From the NCBI GenBank assembly GCA_900314195.1, contig OMUH01000133.1, positions 1 through 34,070 of the forward strand: 34,070 nucleotides of DNA. The letters run 5' to 3'. The DNA comes from an uncultured Prevotella sp. (GTDB taxonomy: Bacteria > Bacteroidota > Bacteroidia > Bacteroidales > Bacteroidaceae). Position 1 is the stretch's first letter. Each line of letters starts with the position of its first letter. The notes below the pieces were generated by a model. The model ran no database searches. It had not been told where the DNA came from and worked only from the letters and a program-made list of their open reading frames with translations. This document shows positions 1-6,188 of the stretch, piece by piece. Made by a program: the position numbers and the translations under genes.

Positions 1-54
1 TAGAGCATCTGACTACGGATCAGAAGGTTCCGGGTTTGAATCCCAGCGGAGTCA
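1..54 (+). tRNA. tRNA-Arg (ACG), 5' end cut off by the window
   Basis: The 3' two-thirds of a tRNA are visible. The anticodon stem TCTGA/TCAGA encloses the loop CTACGGA, giving anticodon ACG, which reads arginine CGN codons. The T-loop is TTTGAAT, and the 3' acceptor strand CGGAGTC is followed by discriminator A at 54. No CCA is encoded, as is usual in this phylum. The T-stem CCGGG/CCCAG has one C:A mismatch. The 5' acceptor strand and most of the D-arm lie outside the window. Confidence 0.93.
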
Positions 55-55
55 C

Positions 56-90
56 AAAAAAGGGTATCTGTTTACAGATGCCTTTTTTTA
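56..90 (+). terminator. Rho-independent terminator after tRNA-Arg
   Basis: An A-rich start leads into a hairpin (GGTATCTG, loop TTTA, CAGATGCC, allowing one G-T pair) followed by seven T residues. It lies directly after the tRNA and should end its transcript. Confidence 0.8.
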
Positions 91-169
91 TTTGATGAAT
101 ATCAGCAATAATCCAAACGACGTTGGCTTTTATATAAAATATTTTTAGGTTATTGTTAGAATTCTAAGG

Positions 170-512
170 TCAAGCTTTTGTCCATTCATCTACTGTATGC
201 TTGTCGGGATTGAACCGTATACCAACCTTTACGACTTTACGGCCGTCGGTGAGACAGGGTGTGGCATAGCCTTTCTCGTTGATTTGAGCAAGAGCGTTCT
301 TTGCACTGTCGCCGACTTTCGGTCGCCGAAGGCATTTATCAAGCTGAACGGATTGAATACAGAAGGTGAGCCGCCGGCAAAATGGTATCCGTCGTATTTG
401 TTCTTTATCATCTGGTACATCTCTTCTGCCGAAACCTTATAAACGTCAGCCATCTGCCTGATGTCATCGGCAAACACAGTCTGCACCTCCTCTTTAGTGA
501 ACCCGCAAATGT
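170..512 (-). pseudogene. Remnant of AAA-ATPase-like/PD-(D/E)XK nuclease protein, internally deleted and frameshifted
   Basis: On the minus strand, the AAA-like segment (ICGFTKEEV to SLINAFGDRK) runs to about position 315. Just beyond, in another frame, comes the typical C-terminal nuclease end: GDSAKNALAQINEKGYA, then DGRKVVKVGIRF, then DEWTKA and a TGA at 170-172. In intact family members these two parts are separated by roughly 200 residues, so a large internal piece is missing, as is the whole N-terminal ATPase with its Walker motifs. The join sits at two copies of GTCGCCGA (308-315 and 322-329), consistent with a deletion between short repeats. The upstream border with the lipoprotein reading frame is approximate. 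Confidence 0.72.
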
Positions 513-708
513 CCATTGTCATGTTCTCAAGACATGTACCATCGGCTTTGAACTGAATCTCGTCAGTAGTGCCATTTGCTTTGTTCACCCATGTACCAAC
601 AACTGAAGCAGTAGCTGATCCATTGTCATCATCATCTGAACTGCAGCTCGTAAAAGAACAGACAGCAACTATCGCTGCCATCACAAATAGTAATAGTTTC
701 TTTACCAT
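229..708 (-). CDS. Chimeric lipoprotein: lipoprotein N-terminus fused to an AAA-ATPase/nuclease fragment
   Basis: A 159-residue ORF with a signal peptide and lipobox F-T-S-C (lipid cysteine C22), followed by S-S-D-D-D-D, the acidic tail that marks surface lipoproteins in this phylum. Residues 36 to about 62 (GTWVNKANGTTDEIQF) resemble the start of a small lipocalin-like lipoprotein. From about residue 66 the sequence changes. ICGFTKEEV, then KYDGYHF and VFNPFSLINAF, are hallmarks of the AAA-ATPase-like proteins that carry a C-terminal PD-(D/E)XK nuclease (AAA-ATPase_like plus DUF1703). The last ~25 residues are out-of-frame reading of that nuclease tail. So the ORF looks like a fusion of two unrelated genes with a broken end. 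It has its own promoter and signal peptide, so a product may be made, but neither parental function should survive. The family names are from memory of motifs. Confidence 0.7.
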   Translation of the reverse strand: MVKKLLLFVMAAIVAVCSFTSCSSDDDDNGSATASVVGTWVNKANGTTDEIQFKADGTCLENMTMDICGFTKEEVQTVFADDIRQMADVYKVSAEEMYQMIKNKYDGYHFAGGSPSVFNPFSLINAFGDRKSATVQRTLLLKSTRKAMPHPVSPTAVKS

Positions 709-748
709 AATAATTAATTTTGAAGTTTATACTCAAATTTGTTTTTGG

Positions 749-786
749 CAAAGTTAGCTTCTATTTGTTAAGCAGAATCAAACAAA
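749..786 (-). promoter_or_regulatory. Promoter of the chimeric lipoprotein gene
   Basis: Read on minus, TAACTTTG (749-756) matches the Bacteroidota -7 consensus TAnnTTTG. A TTTG at 779-782, and another at 783-786, lies about 22 bases upstream as a candidate -33 element. The -7 box is about 40 bases before the ATG at 708, so the lipoprotein half keeps a plausible promoter. Confidence 0.55.
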
Positions 787-801
787 TTAACTTTTATCAA
801 T

Positions 802-1506
802 CTATTCTGTTATTTTTGATATATCTTCTTCAAGATTGTTGAGGAACCGCCATGAATGAAGGTATTTATTGAGGCGGTGCCAGTCCTTTTCTTTCAGATC
901 GGGCAGGCGGGTTATATCCATGTTGTCTTCCAGATCATGAATTTTGACCACACGTCCAATGTCATCCATGTAAGCACGCATGATGAAGTGGGCGTAAGTC
1001 TCGCCGTTGTTGCGTGTAACGGCTGTTATTCCGTTTATTATAGCCACATTGTCAAAACCGGACTTTATCAATTCGATTATGGAGAGTCCCGTGTCTTCGA
1101 TAGTGTCATGGAGTAGTGCAACGATCTTTTCATCGACCTCGTCACATTTGAAAGAAACTCTCAATGGATGAAAGTAATAGTCATGTCCGGCTTTGTCCTT
1201 TTGACCATAGTGACGTTCAAGCATAATGTTCAAAGCGACAACATACAATCTGTCGTCTTCAGATAATTTGCATTTTGCTTTAAATTGAAGTTTTATATTA
1301 TAAAGATTTCTAGTATCGGGCAAAGCATCTGTTTGACCGTACATCTCGTAATATTCAATACTGTCTTGTATTCCAAGGATGAATTTTTCAGCGGCCTCGT
1401 AAAGGGTCTCGCCCTCGCTTTCTATCTCGTAAGGTGCAAGTTCTTCCGAAGTGGCATTATACACATGCTTCTTACTATTGAAATCAATTATGGCTGTTGC
1501 TTTCAT
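802..1506 (-). CDS. HD-domain phosphohydrolase, SpoT/small alarmone hydrolase-like
   Basis: 234 residues. The second half is a metal-dependent HD domain of the RelA/SpoT hydrolase type: RHYGQKDKAG around residues 98-107, YFHPLRV with H113, ALLHDTIEDTG with the H133-D134 pair, and VKIHDLEDNMD around 187-197 providing the distal aspartates. Proteins with this pattern hydrolyse (p)ppGpp or related nucleotides. No synthetase or TGS/ACT domain is present, so it would be a stand-alone hydrolase. The first ~85 residues do not match anything I recognise and contain a possible helical segment (LYEAAEKFILGIQDSIEYYE). It stands alone between the lipoprotein chimera and a GC-rich repeat, with its own -7 box. 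The domain call is fairly sure; the substrate is inferred. Confidence 0.78.
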   Translation of the reverse strand: MKATAIIDFNSKKHVYNATSEELAPYEIESEGETLYEAAEKFILGIQDSIEYYEMYGQTDALPDTRNLYNIKLQFKAKCKLSEDDRLYVVALNIMLERHYGQKDKAGHDYYFHPLRVSFKCDEVDEKIVALLHDTIEDTGLSIIELIKSGFDNVAIINGITAVTRNNGETYAHFIMRAYMDDIGRVVKIHDLEDNMDITRLPDLKEKDWHRLNKYLHSWRFLNNLEEDISKITE

Positions 1507-1550
1507 ATTCTTGTATAAATTAGTTGTATAGCCTTTTATATTGGATATGA

Positions 1551-1558
1551 CAAATATA
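1551..1558 (-). promoter_or_regulatory. -7 promoter box for the HD hydrolase gene
   Basis: TATATTTG on the minus strand fits TAnnTTTG and is 44 bases upstream of the ATG at 1506. No convincing -33 TTTG is seen. Confidence 0.5.
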
Positions 1559-1639
1559 CGGAAATGTTTTCTTTAATCGGAACATTGAAAAGAAAAAGTT
1601 CTACGACAGGTATTTATTTTAGTGTTTGCAGGATTATAG

Positions 1640-1672
1640 CAGGGTGCGGCCCTCGTGGCCGTCCGCAAGCCG
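1640..1672 (+). repeat. GC-rich dispersed repeat, copy A
   Basis: The element begins CAGGGTGCGGC and continues through CTCGTGGCCGTCCGCAAG. It closely resembles elements at 21803-21837 (plus) and 33461-33490 (minus). All three lie in gene-free gaps and are much more GC-rich than their flanks. Read as protein, it would give QGAALVAVRK, against QGAALIAVCK in copy B. Confidence 0.55.
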
Positions 1673-1897
1673 ATAGAAAAATCATATGGCAAGTAAGAAA
1701 GCTATGAAAGACTTCAAATCTGATAGATTGTGTCGTTCTGCGGCAAGGCCGATGATATGAAGCTGCTGGTCTATTTTCGTCAATAAACTATAGGCAAGTT
1801 TAAAATAGAAGTGACCAAGGAAATTCTGTTTCGAATAATTTTTAGTTAAAAGAAATTAATTTATTAGGAATATCAGACAGTATATTGGTTTATTTGC

Positions 1898-1905
1898 TAT
1901 CTTTG
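1898..1905 (+). promoter_or_regulatory. -7 promoter box for ferritin
   Basis: TATCTTTG matches TAnnTTTG exactly, 29 bases before the ferritin ATG at 1935. No TTTG is found at the -33 distance, so activation by a regulator is possible but not shown. Confidence 0.6.
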
Positions 1906-1934
1906 CTTATAACAAAAACTAAATATTATTCGCT

Positions 1935-2420
1935 ATGGATATAAGCAAGAAAATGGAAGATGCGTTTAACGCTCAAATTACAGCAGAGCTGTATTCTTCA
2001 AATCTCTACCTTGAAATGGCTTTTTGGTTTAGAAAAGAAGGTTGGAAGGGTTTTGCCAACTGGATGTTCAAACAGTCGGATGAAGAGAAGGGACATGCCA
2101 TGGATATGGCTAACTTTGTTCTTGACCGCGGCGGTGAGGCAAAAGTCGGGGCTGTAGAAGCCGTGAAAACTGATTACGATAATCCAAAGGAAATCTTTGA
2201 ATATACCATGCAGCAAGAGAAACATGTCACTGAGCTTATTAATGAGTTGGCTGACATTGCTGATGCAGAGAAAGACCGGGCTTCTCAGAACTTTATAGAC
2301 AACTATATTGTTGAGCAGGTGCAGGAAGAGAAATCTGTAAGGGATATTCTGAACTTGTTCCGCCATCGCGACGGACATACCGTTGCTACTATTGACGATA
2401 TTGTCGGTGAAAGAGAATAG
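1935..2420 (+). CDS. ftnA: Bacterial non-haem ferritin (iron storage)
   Basis: 161 residues, the usual length of FtnA-type ferritins. It forms a 24-subunit cytosolic shell that oxidises Fe2+ and stores it as a ferric mineral, limiting iron-driven oxidative damage. The di-iron ferroxidase residues are all present in the expected order: E18, E51 and H54 (in DEEKGHA), E95 (in QQEKH) and Q128 (in IVEQVQEEK), with Y25 nearby. The haem-binding methionine position of bacterioferritins is not evident. The ATG at 1935 begins MDISKKMEDAFN, typical for the family. It is a single-gene unit with its own -7 box upstream and a hairpin terminator downstream. Confidence 0.96.
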   Translation: MDISKKMEDAFNAQITAELYSSNLYLEMAFWFRKEGWKGFANWMFKQSDEEKGHAMDMANFVLDRGGEAKVGAVEAVKTDYDNPKEIFEYTMQQEKHVTELINELADIADAEKDRASQNFIDNYIVEQVQEEKSVRDILNLFRHRDGHTVATIDDIVGERE

Positions 2421-2484
2421 AAACTTTGACTGCATGAAACGTGCAGACAGAATATGTTCGGTCGGGTAGACTGCATGAAGATAA

Positions 2485-2532
2485 TTAGCGTTTGGACGGG
2501 GATTTATTCCGGAACCGGCGCTAATTTTTTTT
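2485..2532 (+). terminator. Terminator of the ferritin gene
   Basis: TTAGCG (2485-2490) pairs with CGCTAA (2519-2524). Inner GG/CC and CGG/CCG pairs close around ATTTATT, and eight T residues follow. It lies about 65 bases after the ferritin stop. Confidence 0.75.
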
Positions 2533-2580
2533 GTGTTAATAGTGCGCATTCGCAGCAGAGACTTGAAAAATGGGGGGCGT

Positions 2581-2874
2581 TTACGTCCAGAACTCTTTTT
2601 CTCCGGTATCGGTCATTGGTCCGCCGCACTTCGGACATGTGCGGCCGTCCCATTCCGTGATATTCTGGCTGCCGCAGTTCAGACACAATCTGTCGGCAAG
2701 TCCTTGAAAAGAAGGAGCTGACTGGCCGATAACGCCGCCTACCACAAGGGGCTGAACAGTATGGCAGTCGTGACAGTAAACAGAAACTATTTTCTGCCCC
2801 ATGAATCCCTTGCCGTCGTAGATGTCGGCCTGATAGCCGCAATTCTGGCATTTATATTTTCTCTTCCAAGCCAT
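2581..2874 (-). CDS. Small zinc-ribbon protein
   Basis: 97 residues from the ATG at 2874 (MAWKRKYKC). An ATG nine codons further upstream is possible, but this one sits right before the first conserved cysteine pair. Four CxxC pairs are visible (CQNC, CHDC, CLNC, CPKC), enough for two zinc ribbons: one formed by the first two pairs and one by the last two. The linker is glycine-rich (VVGGVIG). It overlaps the end of the upstream GT-B glycosyltransferase by about 23 bases, so it is probably translated from the same mRNA. Function unknown. Zinc binding is inferred from the cysteines; a link to the glycosyltransferases is suggested only by position. Confidence 0.75.
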   Translation of the reverse strand: MAWKRKYKCQNCGYQADIYDGKGFMGQKIVSVYCHDCHTVQPLVVGGVIGQSAPSFQGLADRLCLNCGSQNITEWDGRTCPKCGGPMTDTGEKEFWT

Positions 2875-3970
2875 AATATAACTTTTCGTATTTCTTTGCA
2901 ACCGTTATGTAATCATGGTGCCGCCTGACGTATGCAACGGAATTTTGCTTTAGCTTTGGCACGCTGCTTATGTTATTTACGAGCCATTCCAGCTTTTTAT
3001 ATACGTCGTTATATGTCGGTTCTACATTAATGATTGGCCGCAGTTCTTCTTCGCCGAGAATGGAGTAGTTCTCAGGTTCTCCGCCGCCGATGCAGATGAT
3101 GCCGTGAGACATGGCCTCCAGCGGGTTCATCGACGGCGTGTAGCTGTAAAGCTGGTCAAGAATGGCATCTGCTCCCGACATCATTTTTACATATTCCTTA
3201 AACGGCACACCTTCAGCCTTCTTAAGTATTACCTTGTTTGGATATTTCTTTTTAATGTCTTCTGCTGCCTTAAGCATTATGTCTGTGCCCTTGTAGCGGC
3301 TGCGTCCTTTGCTTATGCCAATAAACAGTGTCAGCTTGTCTGGCTGCATGAACGCTGCTGCGGTTGAGCTGCATTTAATGGGAAAGGGTATGAATGTTGT
3401 CTTGTCCGGAAAGACTGGCTGATATGTGGCATAATATTCATACAGTCCGGCAACAATACAGTCACAGTCATTGGCTATATACTTGCAAAGCTTTTCTTTC
3501 TCAGTGCCTATCCATTCATGCCGAAGGGCTACGGCCGTATCATCTGTCCGAAGCTTGCTGCCGATGTTGAAATCGGAATATCGCAAAGGCATACGTGTAG
3601 AATTCTCATGCACCCAGTAATAATCCATTCCGAAAGCACCAAGTACAATCCTGCCGTTATGGCGTCTGAGGTAGTTATAGAAAGGATATATGCGCTCGGC
3701 TTTTAATTCGAGGAACATAGGATTGATTATCTGCACGATGTCATTGCCGTGCATATACCTGTGTCTCGCAATATTCGCTTTAATCCAATAAGTCAGACCT
3801 CCCGTGCGGCCATAGTTGCGGCTGAGGTCGACGTCACGCGGATAATTTTTCCAGAAATCGCCGTTGCTGATAACGGTAACATGATGTCCGAGCTTTCTGA
3901 GGCCTTCGGCAAGGGTAGCGTGCACATTGCTGTATTCACCTAATAATAAAATATTTAAAGGCTTGCTCAT
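2852..3970 (-). CDS. GT-B fold glycosyltransferase (GT4-like)
   Basis: 372 residues. The N-terminal Rossmann start is NILLLGEYSNVHATLAEGLRK, giving a glycine-rich loop and acceptor-side domain. The C-terminal half has the nucleotide-sugar side, with FIGISKGRSRYKGTDIML and the signature PSMNPLEAMSHGIICIGGG (residues about 281-299), the usual E-x7-E-like region of retaining GT4 enzymes. It should transfer a sugar from a nucleotide donor to a surface glycan or lipid carrier; donor and acceptor cannot be told. Its ATG overlaps the stop of the upstream GT2 gene by four bases (ATGA), indicating translational coupling. No membrane segments. Confidence 0.86.
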   Translation of the reverse strand: MSKPLNILLLGEYSNVHATLAEGLRKLGHHVTVISNGDFWKNYPRDVDLSRNYGRTGGLTYWIKANIARHRYMHGNDIVQIINPMFLELKAERIYPFYNYLRRHNGRIVLGAFGMDYYWVHENSTRMPLRYSDFNIGSKLRTDDTAVALRHEWIGTEKEKLCKYIANDCDCIVAGLYEYYATYQPVFPDKTTFIPFPIKCSSTAAAFMQPDKLTLFIGISKGRSRYKGTDIMLKAAEDIKKKYPNKVILKKAEGVPFKEYVKMMSGADAILDQLYSYTPSMNPLEAMSHGIICIGGGEPENYSILGEEELRPIINVEPTYNDVYKKLEWLVNNISSVPKLKQNSVAYVRRHHDYITVAKKYEKLYYGLEEKI

Positions 3971-4929
3971 CTTATTGTCTTTAATGCAGCTAACCGTCCT
4001 ATCCTTGTCTGAGATATAATTCTGAACACTGAATACTTGAATGTATAATTATGTTTCGCAAGGGGAAACAGGCCGTACCGCCGCATCTTTTCTATATTTT
4101 GCTCCAGACATTTGCTGCTGCCGGTCAGCTTCATCACATTATATATATAATCCATTGACAACTGGTCTGTACGGCGCATCAAAGCACGGCGCTTGTCGGC
4201 CGGCATATTGCTTGCAGCGTTGCGGAGCCGTACAATAACTTGAAAGAAATCGTTCAGACGTTTGGAAATGTGTTCACTGTCGTTGCTCTTAATAATAGAG
4301 CCCTGCCGTGGTCTGTAGAAATAGGTTACTATGTTTGTGAACACTATTCTGTCAGCGCGCAAGAAAAGTAGAGGAGTGAACTCCTCATCTTCATGAAAGA
4401 TGCCTGGAGTGAACCTCAGACTGTCTGCCAATTGTTTTTTAAAGATATAACCACATGCTGCAGCCCTAAGGTTGTGAGCCGACATATACGCTGTGCCGGA
4501 ATATAGCTTTTGTTTTTCTGCATTATGTCTGAGAGTAATTGAACTTCTTTTGCCGTTTGTCAGCAAGGCATAATCATCAGTAAAGTTAAACGAAACAATA
4601 TCAGGCTTTTCTTCCAGCAATTTTATGCACTGCCAATAGCAGTCGGGCAGCAAAAAATCGTCTCCGTCAACAAACTGTATGTAGTCTCCTGACGCAATGC
4701 TCAGTCCGCAGTTTCTTGCAGCAGAAAGACCGCTGTTTGCCTGACGCATAAAAACGACCTGATCTTTAATATCTTCTATCTCACTATATACGGAAACATC
4801 AGAGCCGTCATCAATAAGTATTATCTCGCGTTCACAAGTGTCTAATGGAACAGACAAGACACTGTCGATGCATTCATGCACCATACCCTCTGGAAGGTTA
4901 TACGCCGTTATAATAAAACTTATTAGCAT
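3967..4929 (-). CDS. Family 2 glycosyltransferase (GT-A fold)
   Basis: 320 residues. GT2 landmarks are in order: LISFIITAYN at the start, IILIDDGSD with the D40-D41 pair, QANSGLSAARN, and the metal-binding D-x-D region FVDGDDFLLPD at residues 86-96. A catalytic-type acidic motif, HEDEEFTPLL, follows near residue 180. It is an inverting glycosyltransferase using an NDP-sugar and a divalent metal, probably for capsule, O-antigen-like or other surface glycan. It is the first gene of the GT2 - GT-B - zinc-ribbon unit. No flippase, polymerase or other sugar-pathway gene is nearby, so the pair stands apart from a full polysaccharide locus. Confidence 0.9.
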   Translation of the reverse strand: MLISFIITAYNLPEGMVHECIDSVLSVPLDTCEREIILIDDGSDVSVYSEIEDIKDQVVFMRQANSGLSAARNCGLSIASGDYIQFVDGDDFLLPDCYWQCIKLLEEKPDIVSFNFTDDYALLTNGKRSSITLRHNAEKQKLYSGTAYMSAHNLRAAACGYIFKKQLADSLRFTPGIFHEDEEFTPLLFLRADRIVFTNIVTYFYRPRQGSIIKSNDSEHISKRLNDFFQVIVRLRNAASNMPADKRRALMRRTDQLSMDYIYNVMKLTGSSKCLEQNIEKMRRYGLFPLAKHNYTFKYSVFRIISQTRIGRLAALKTIR

Positions 4930-5248
4930 TTTGTCTGGAAGATTATTAATTGCTATGGATTAATGTAACTAAGCGGACGCAGCCCTGAGGTAGCCCCACA
5001 ATGTCACTTTCTATATTCCTCTGTATTCATCTAAGAGAAATGTATGTTGATGAGAGTCAAGAGTTTATCTCTTTGAGATACGCTTGTCACACTGTATATT
5101 CGTACGCCAGGCTGCGGCCGCTGCGCTTCCTTTAGTCTGGAGTTGAGCATGAGTGTGCCTCGCCGGGGGCTCTGGGCACAACTAATTGATTGTTTTGTAG
5201 GATAACCCTTTATAGGGATATTTTATAAGTGGGAATTAGTGTATTGTA
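4930..5248. other. Gene-free gap upstream of the glycosyltransferase unit
   Basis: No ORF or RNA gene is recognised here. The gap carries GC-rich stretches at 4971-4999 and 5108-5130 that partly resemble the dispersed repeats, and a palindrome-like element at 5065-5082. No clear -7 box for the GT2 gene is seen. Confidence 0.5.
5065..5082 (+). repeat. Short palindromic element TTATCTC-TTT-GAGATACG
   Basis: Inverted arms ATCTC/GAGAT are separated by three bases. The same element, with identical flanks and only the centre changed to ACA, occurs at 21557-21574 in another gene-free gap. Confidence 0.45.
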
Positions 5249-5698
5249 TCACTCGCCATGCTTGTTTCTTTTATTGAACCTGTCAAAATGCTCAAGGTCA
5301 CGTATAAACTTGTCAATATTAGGATCAGCATTTTTGTTTACCCTTACTTTGATAATCATAATCATAAGGCTTTCAACAAAAAGAGCGATGAGCAGTCCGA
5401 GGCAGATGCCTGCGAAAAATGTCATTTTCCCGAATGGAAGACTCTGTTCTGGGAAAGCTGACAATATGATAACAGGCAACACTATGAAAATGCCGCAGCG
5501 CACAAATTTCGTTTTTTGCGTACCGCGGAAGTCAAGAATGGCTTGCTTGTCAAAAATATAATTCTCAAAATCTTCTTTGGTAATTCCATAATCAGACATT
5601 TGGGGACAGCCCGATTTGTCTTTGTTTGATTCAAGCAGATTATGAACTTGATGATCAAAATCATCAATTACCATCTTTTCCGGTTCCCGTAAGGCCAT
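5249..5698 (-). CDS. Hypothetical two-helix inner-membrane protein
   Basis: 149 residues from the ATG at 5698 (MALREPEKMVIDDFDHQ). A longer frame reading into the RNase P RNA exists but is not credible, because it would translate the 3' end of that RNA. The protein has an acidic cytosolic N-terminal part, two hydrophobic segments (about residues 68-86, GIFIVLPVIILSAF, and 92-115, FFAGICLGLLIALFVESLMIMII), and a charged tail ending in DRFNKRNKHGE. I do not recognise the family. It sits just downstream of rnpB, and a weak -7-like element lies between them. Confidence 0.62.
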   Translation of the reverse strand: MALREPEKMVIDDFDHQVHNLLESNKDKSGCPQMSDYGITKEDFENYIFDKQAILDFRGTQKTKFVRCGIFIVLPVIILSAFPEQSLPFGKMTFFAGICLGLLIALFVESLMIMIIKVRVNKNADPNIDKFIRDLEHFDRFNKRNKHGE

Positions 5699-5732
5699 AA
5701 AGCAGAAAGTATAATTTGTTTTTAATAAAAAA

Positions 5733-6138
5733 GAAAGCAGAGCCTCCGTAAGCCGGGTTCTGTTACAGCGTTGAACTGCGTCTGTCATTTATCTAGTTTT
5801 GAAGTCGCCTCCAAACTCAAGCATTCTACCCTCCGCAGATGTGCGTCAAGCACAATCGGACGGGCAGCCCTCAAACTGCGGTTTACATGAACTTGCGTCC
5901 TCCAGATGACACAGCCTGACGATCACCCGTCAGCTGGTGGTCTCTTGCACCACCTTCTCACCCTTGCTCAAGACTTATCACTCATAAGAATGACAGTATC
6001 TTTAAAAGCGGTTATTTTCTTCTGTCGACACCTACTGTTGCCAATAGCTTCTATTTTCGGAAGTGGAGTGCCCTATGCCGCCCGGACTTTCCTCTCGTAT
6101 CCTTATGAATACCAGCGACAGACCGGGGCTCTGCTTTC
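5733..6138 (-). ncRNA. rnpB: RNase P RNA
   Basis: The catalytic RNA that matures tRNA 5' ends. On minus it starts GAAAGCAGAGCC and contains the universal GAGGAAAGTCCGGGC block (near 6080-6095). It ends with ACAGAACCCGGCTTAC (around 5745-5762) followed by GGCTCTGCTTTC. The first and last 12 bases pair as helix P1. The length, about 406 bases, is normal for the bacterial A type. Directly after P1 come T residues, so P1 can also act as terminator. Ends are estimated from P1 pairing and the promoter position. Confidence 0.95.
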
Positions 6139-6144
6139 GTGTTG

Positions 6145-6176
6145 CAAAAGTAAGGCAAAAATAGCAAAATTACAAA
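6145..6176 (-). promoter_or_regulatory. Promoter of rnpB
   Basis: On minus, TTTG at 6173-6176 and TACTTTTG at 6145-6152 are separated by 20 bases, and the RNA begins about six bases later. This is a complete Bacteroidota -33/-7 promoter. Confidence 0.82.
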
Positions 6177-6188
6177 TTTAAACAGACT

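Larger units (their letters stand above)
1507..1934. other. Gene-free gap between HD hydrolase and ferritin
   Basis: This gap holds the divergent promoters of its two flanking genes and an isolated GC-rich element (1640-1672) in otherwise AT-rich DNA. A 24-codon ATG frame at 1685 has no homology I recognise and no clear start signal. No RNA gene or terminator is evident. Confidence 0.6.

Noticed and set aside
1685-1759. 24-codon ORF MASKKAMKDFKS... upstream of ferritin
   Set aside because: Lysine-rich and with an ATG, but no ribosome-binding site, promoter or homologue recognised; too short to support.
1998-2549. 183-codon ORF opposite ferritin
   Set aside because: It is antisense to a certain ferritin gene and is a shadow of its codons.
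5699-5788. N-terminal extension of the membrane protein gene (ATG at 5788)
   Set aside because: It would translate the 3' end of the RNase P RNA. The inner ATG at 5698 gives a normal start after the RNA.
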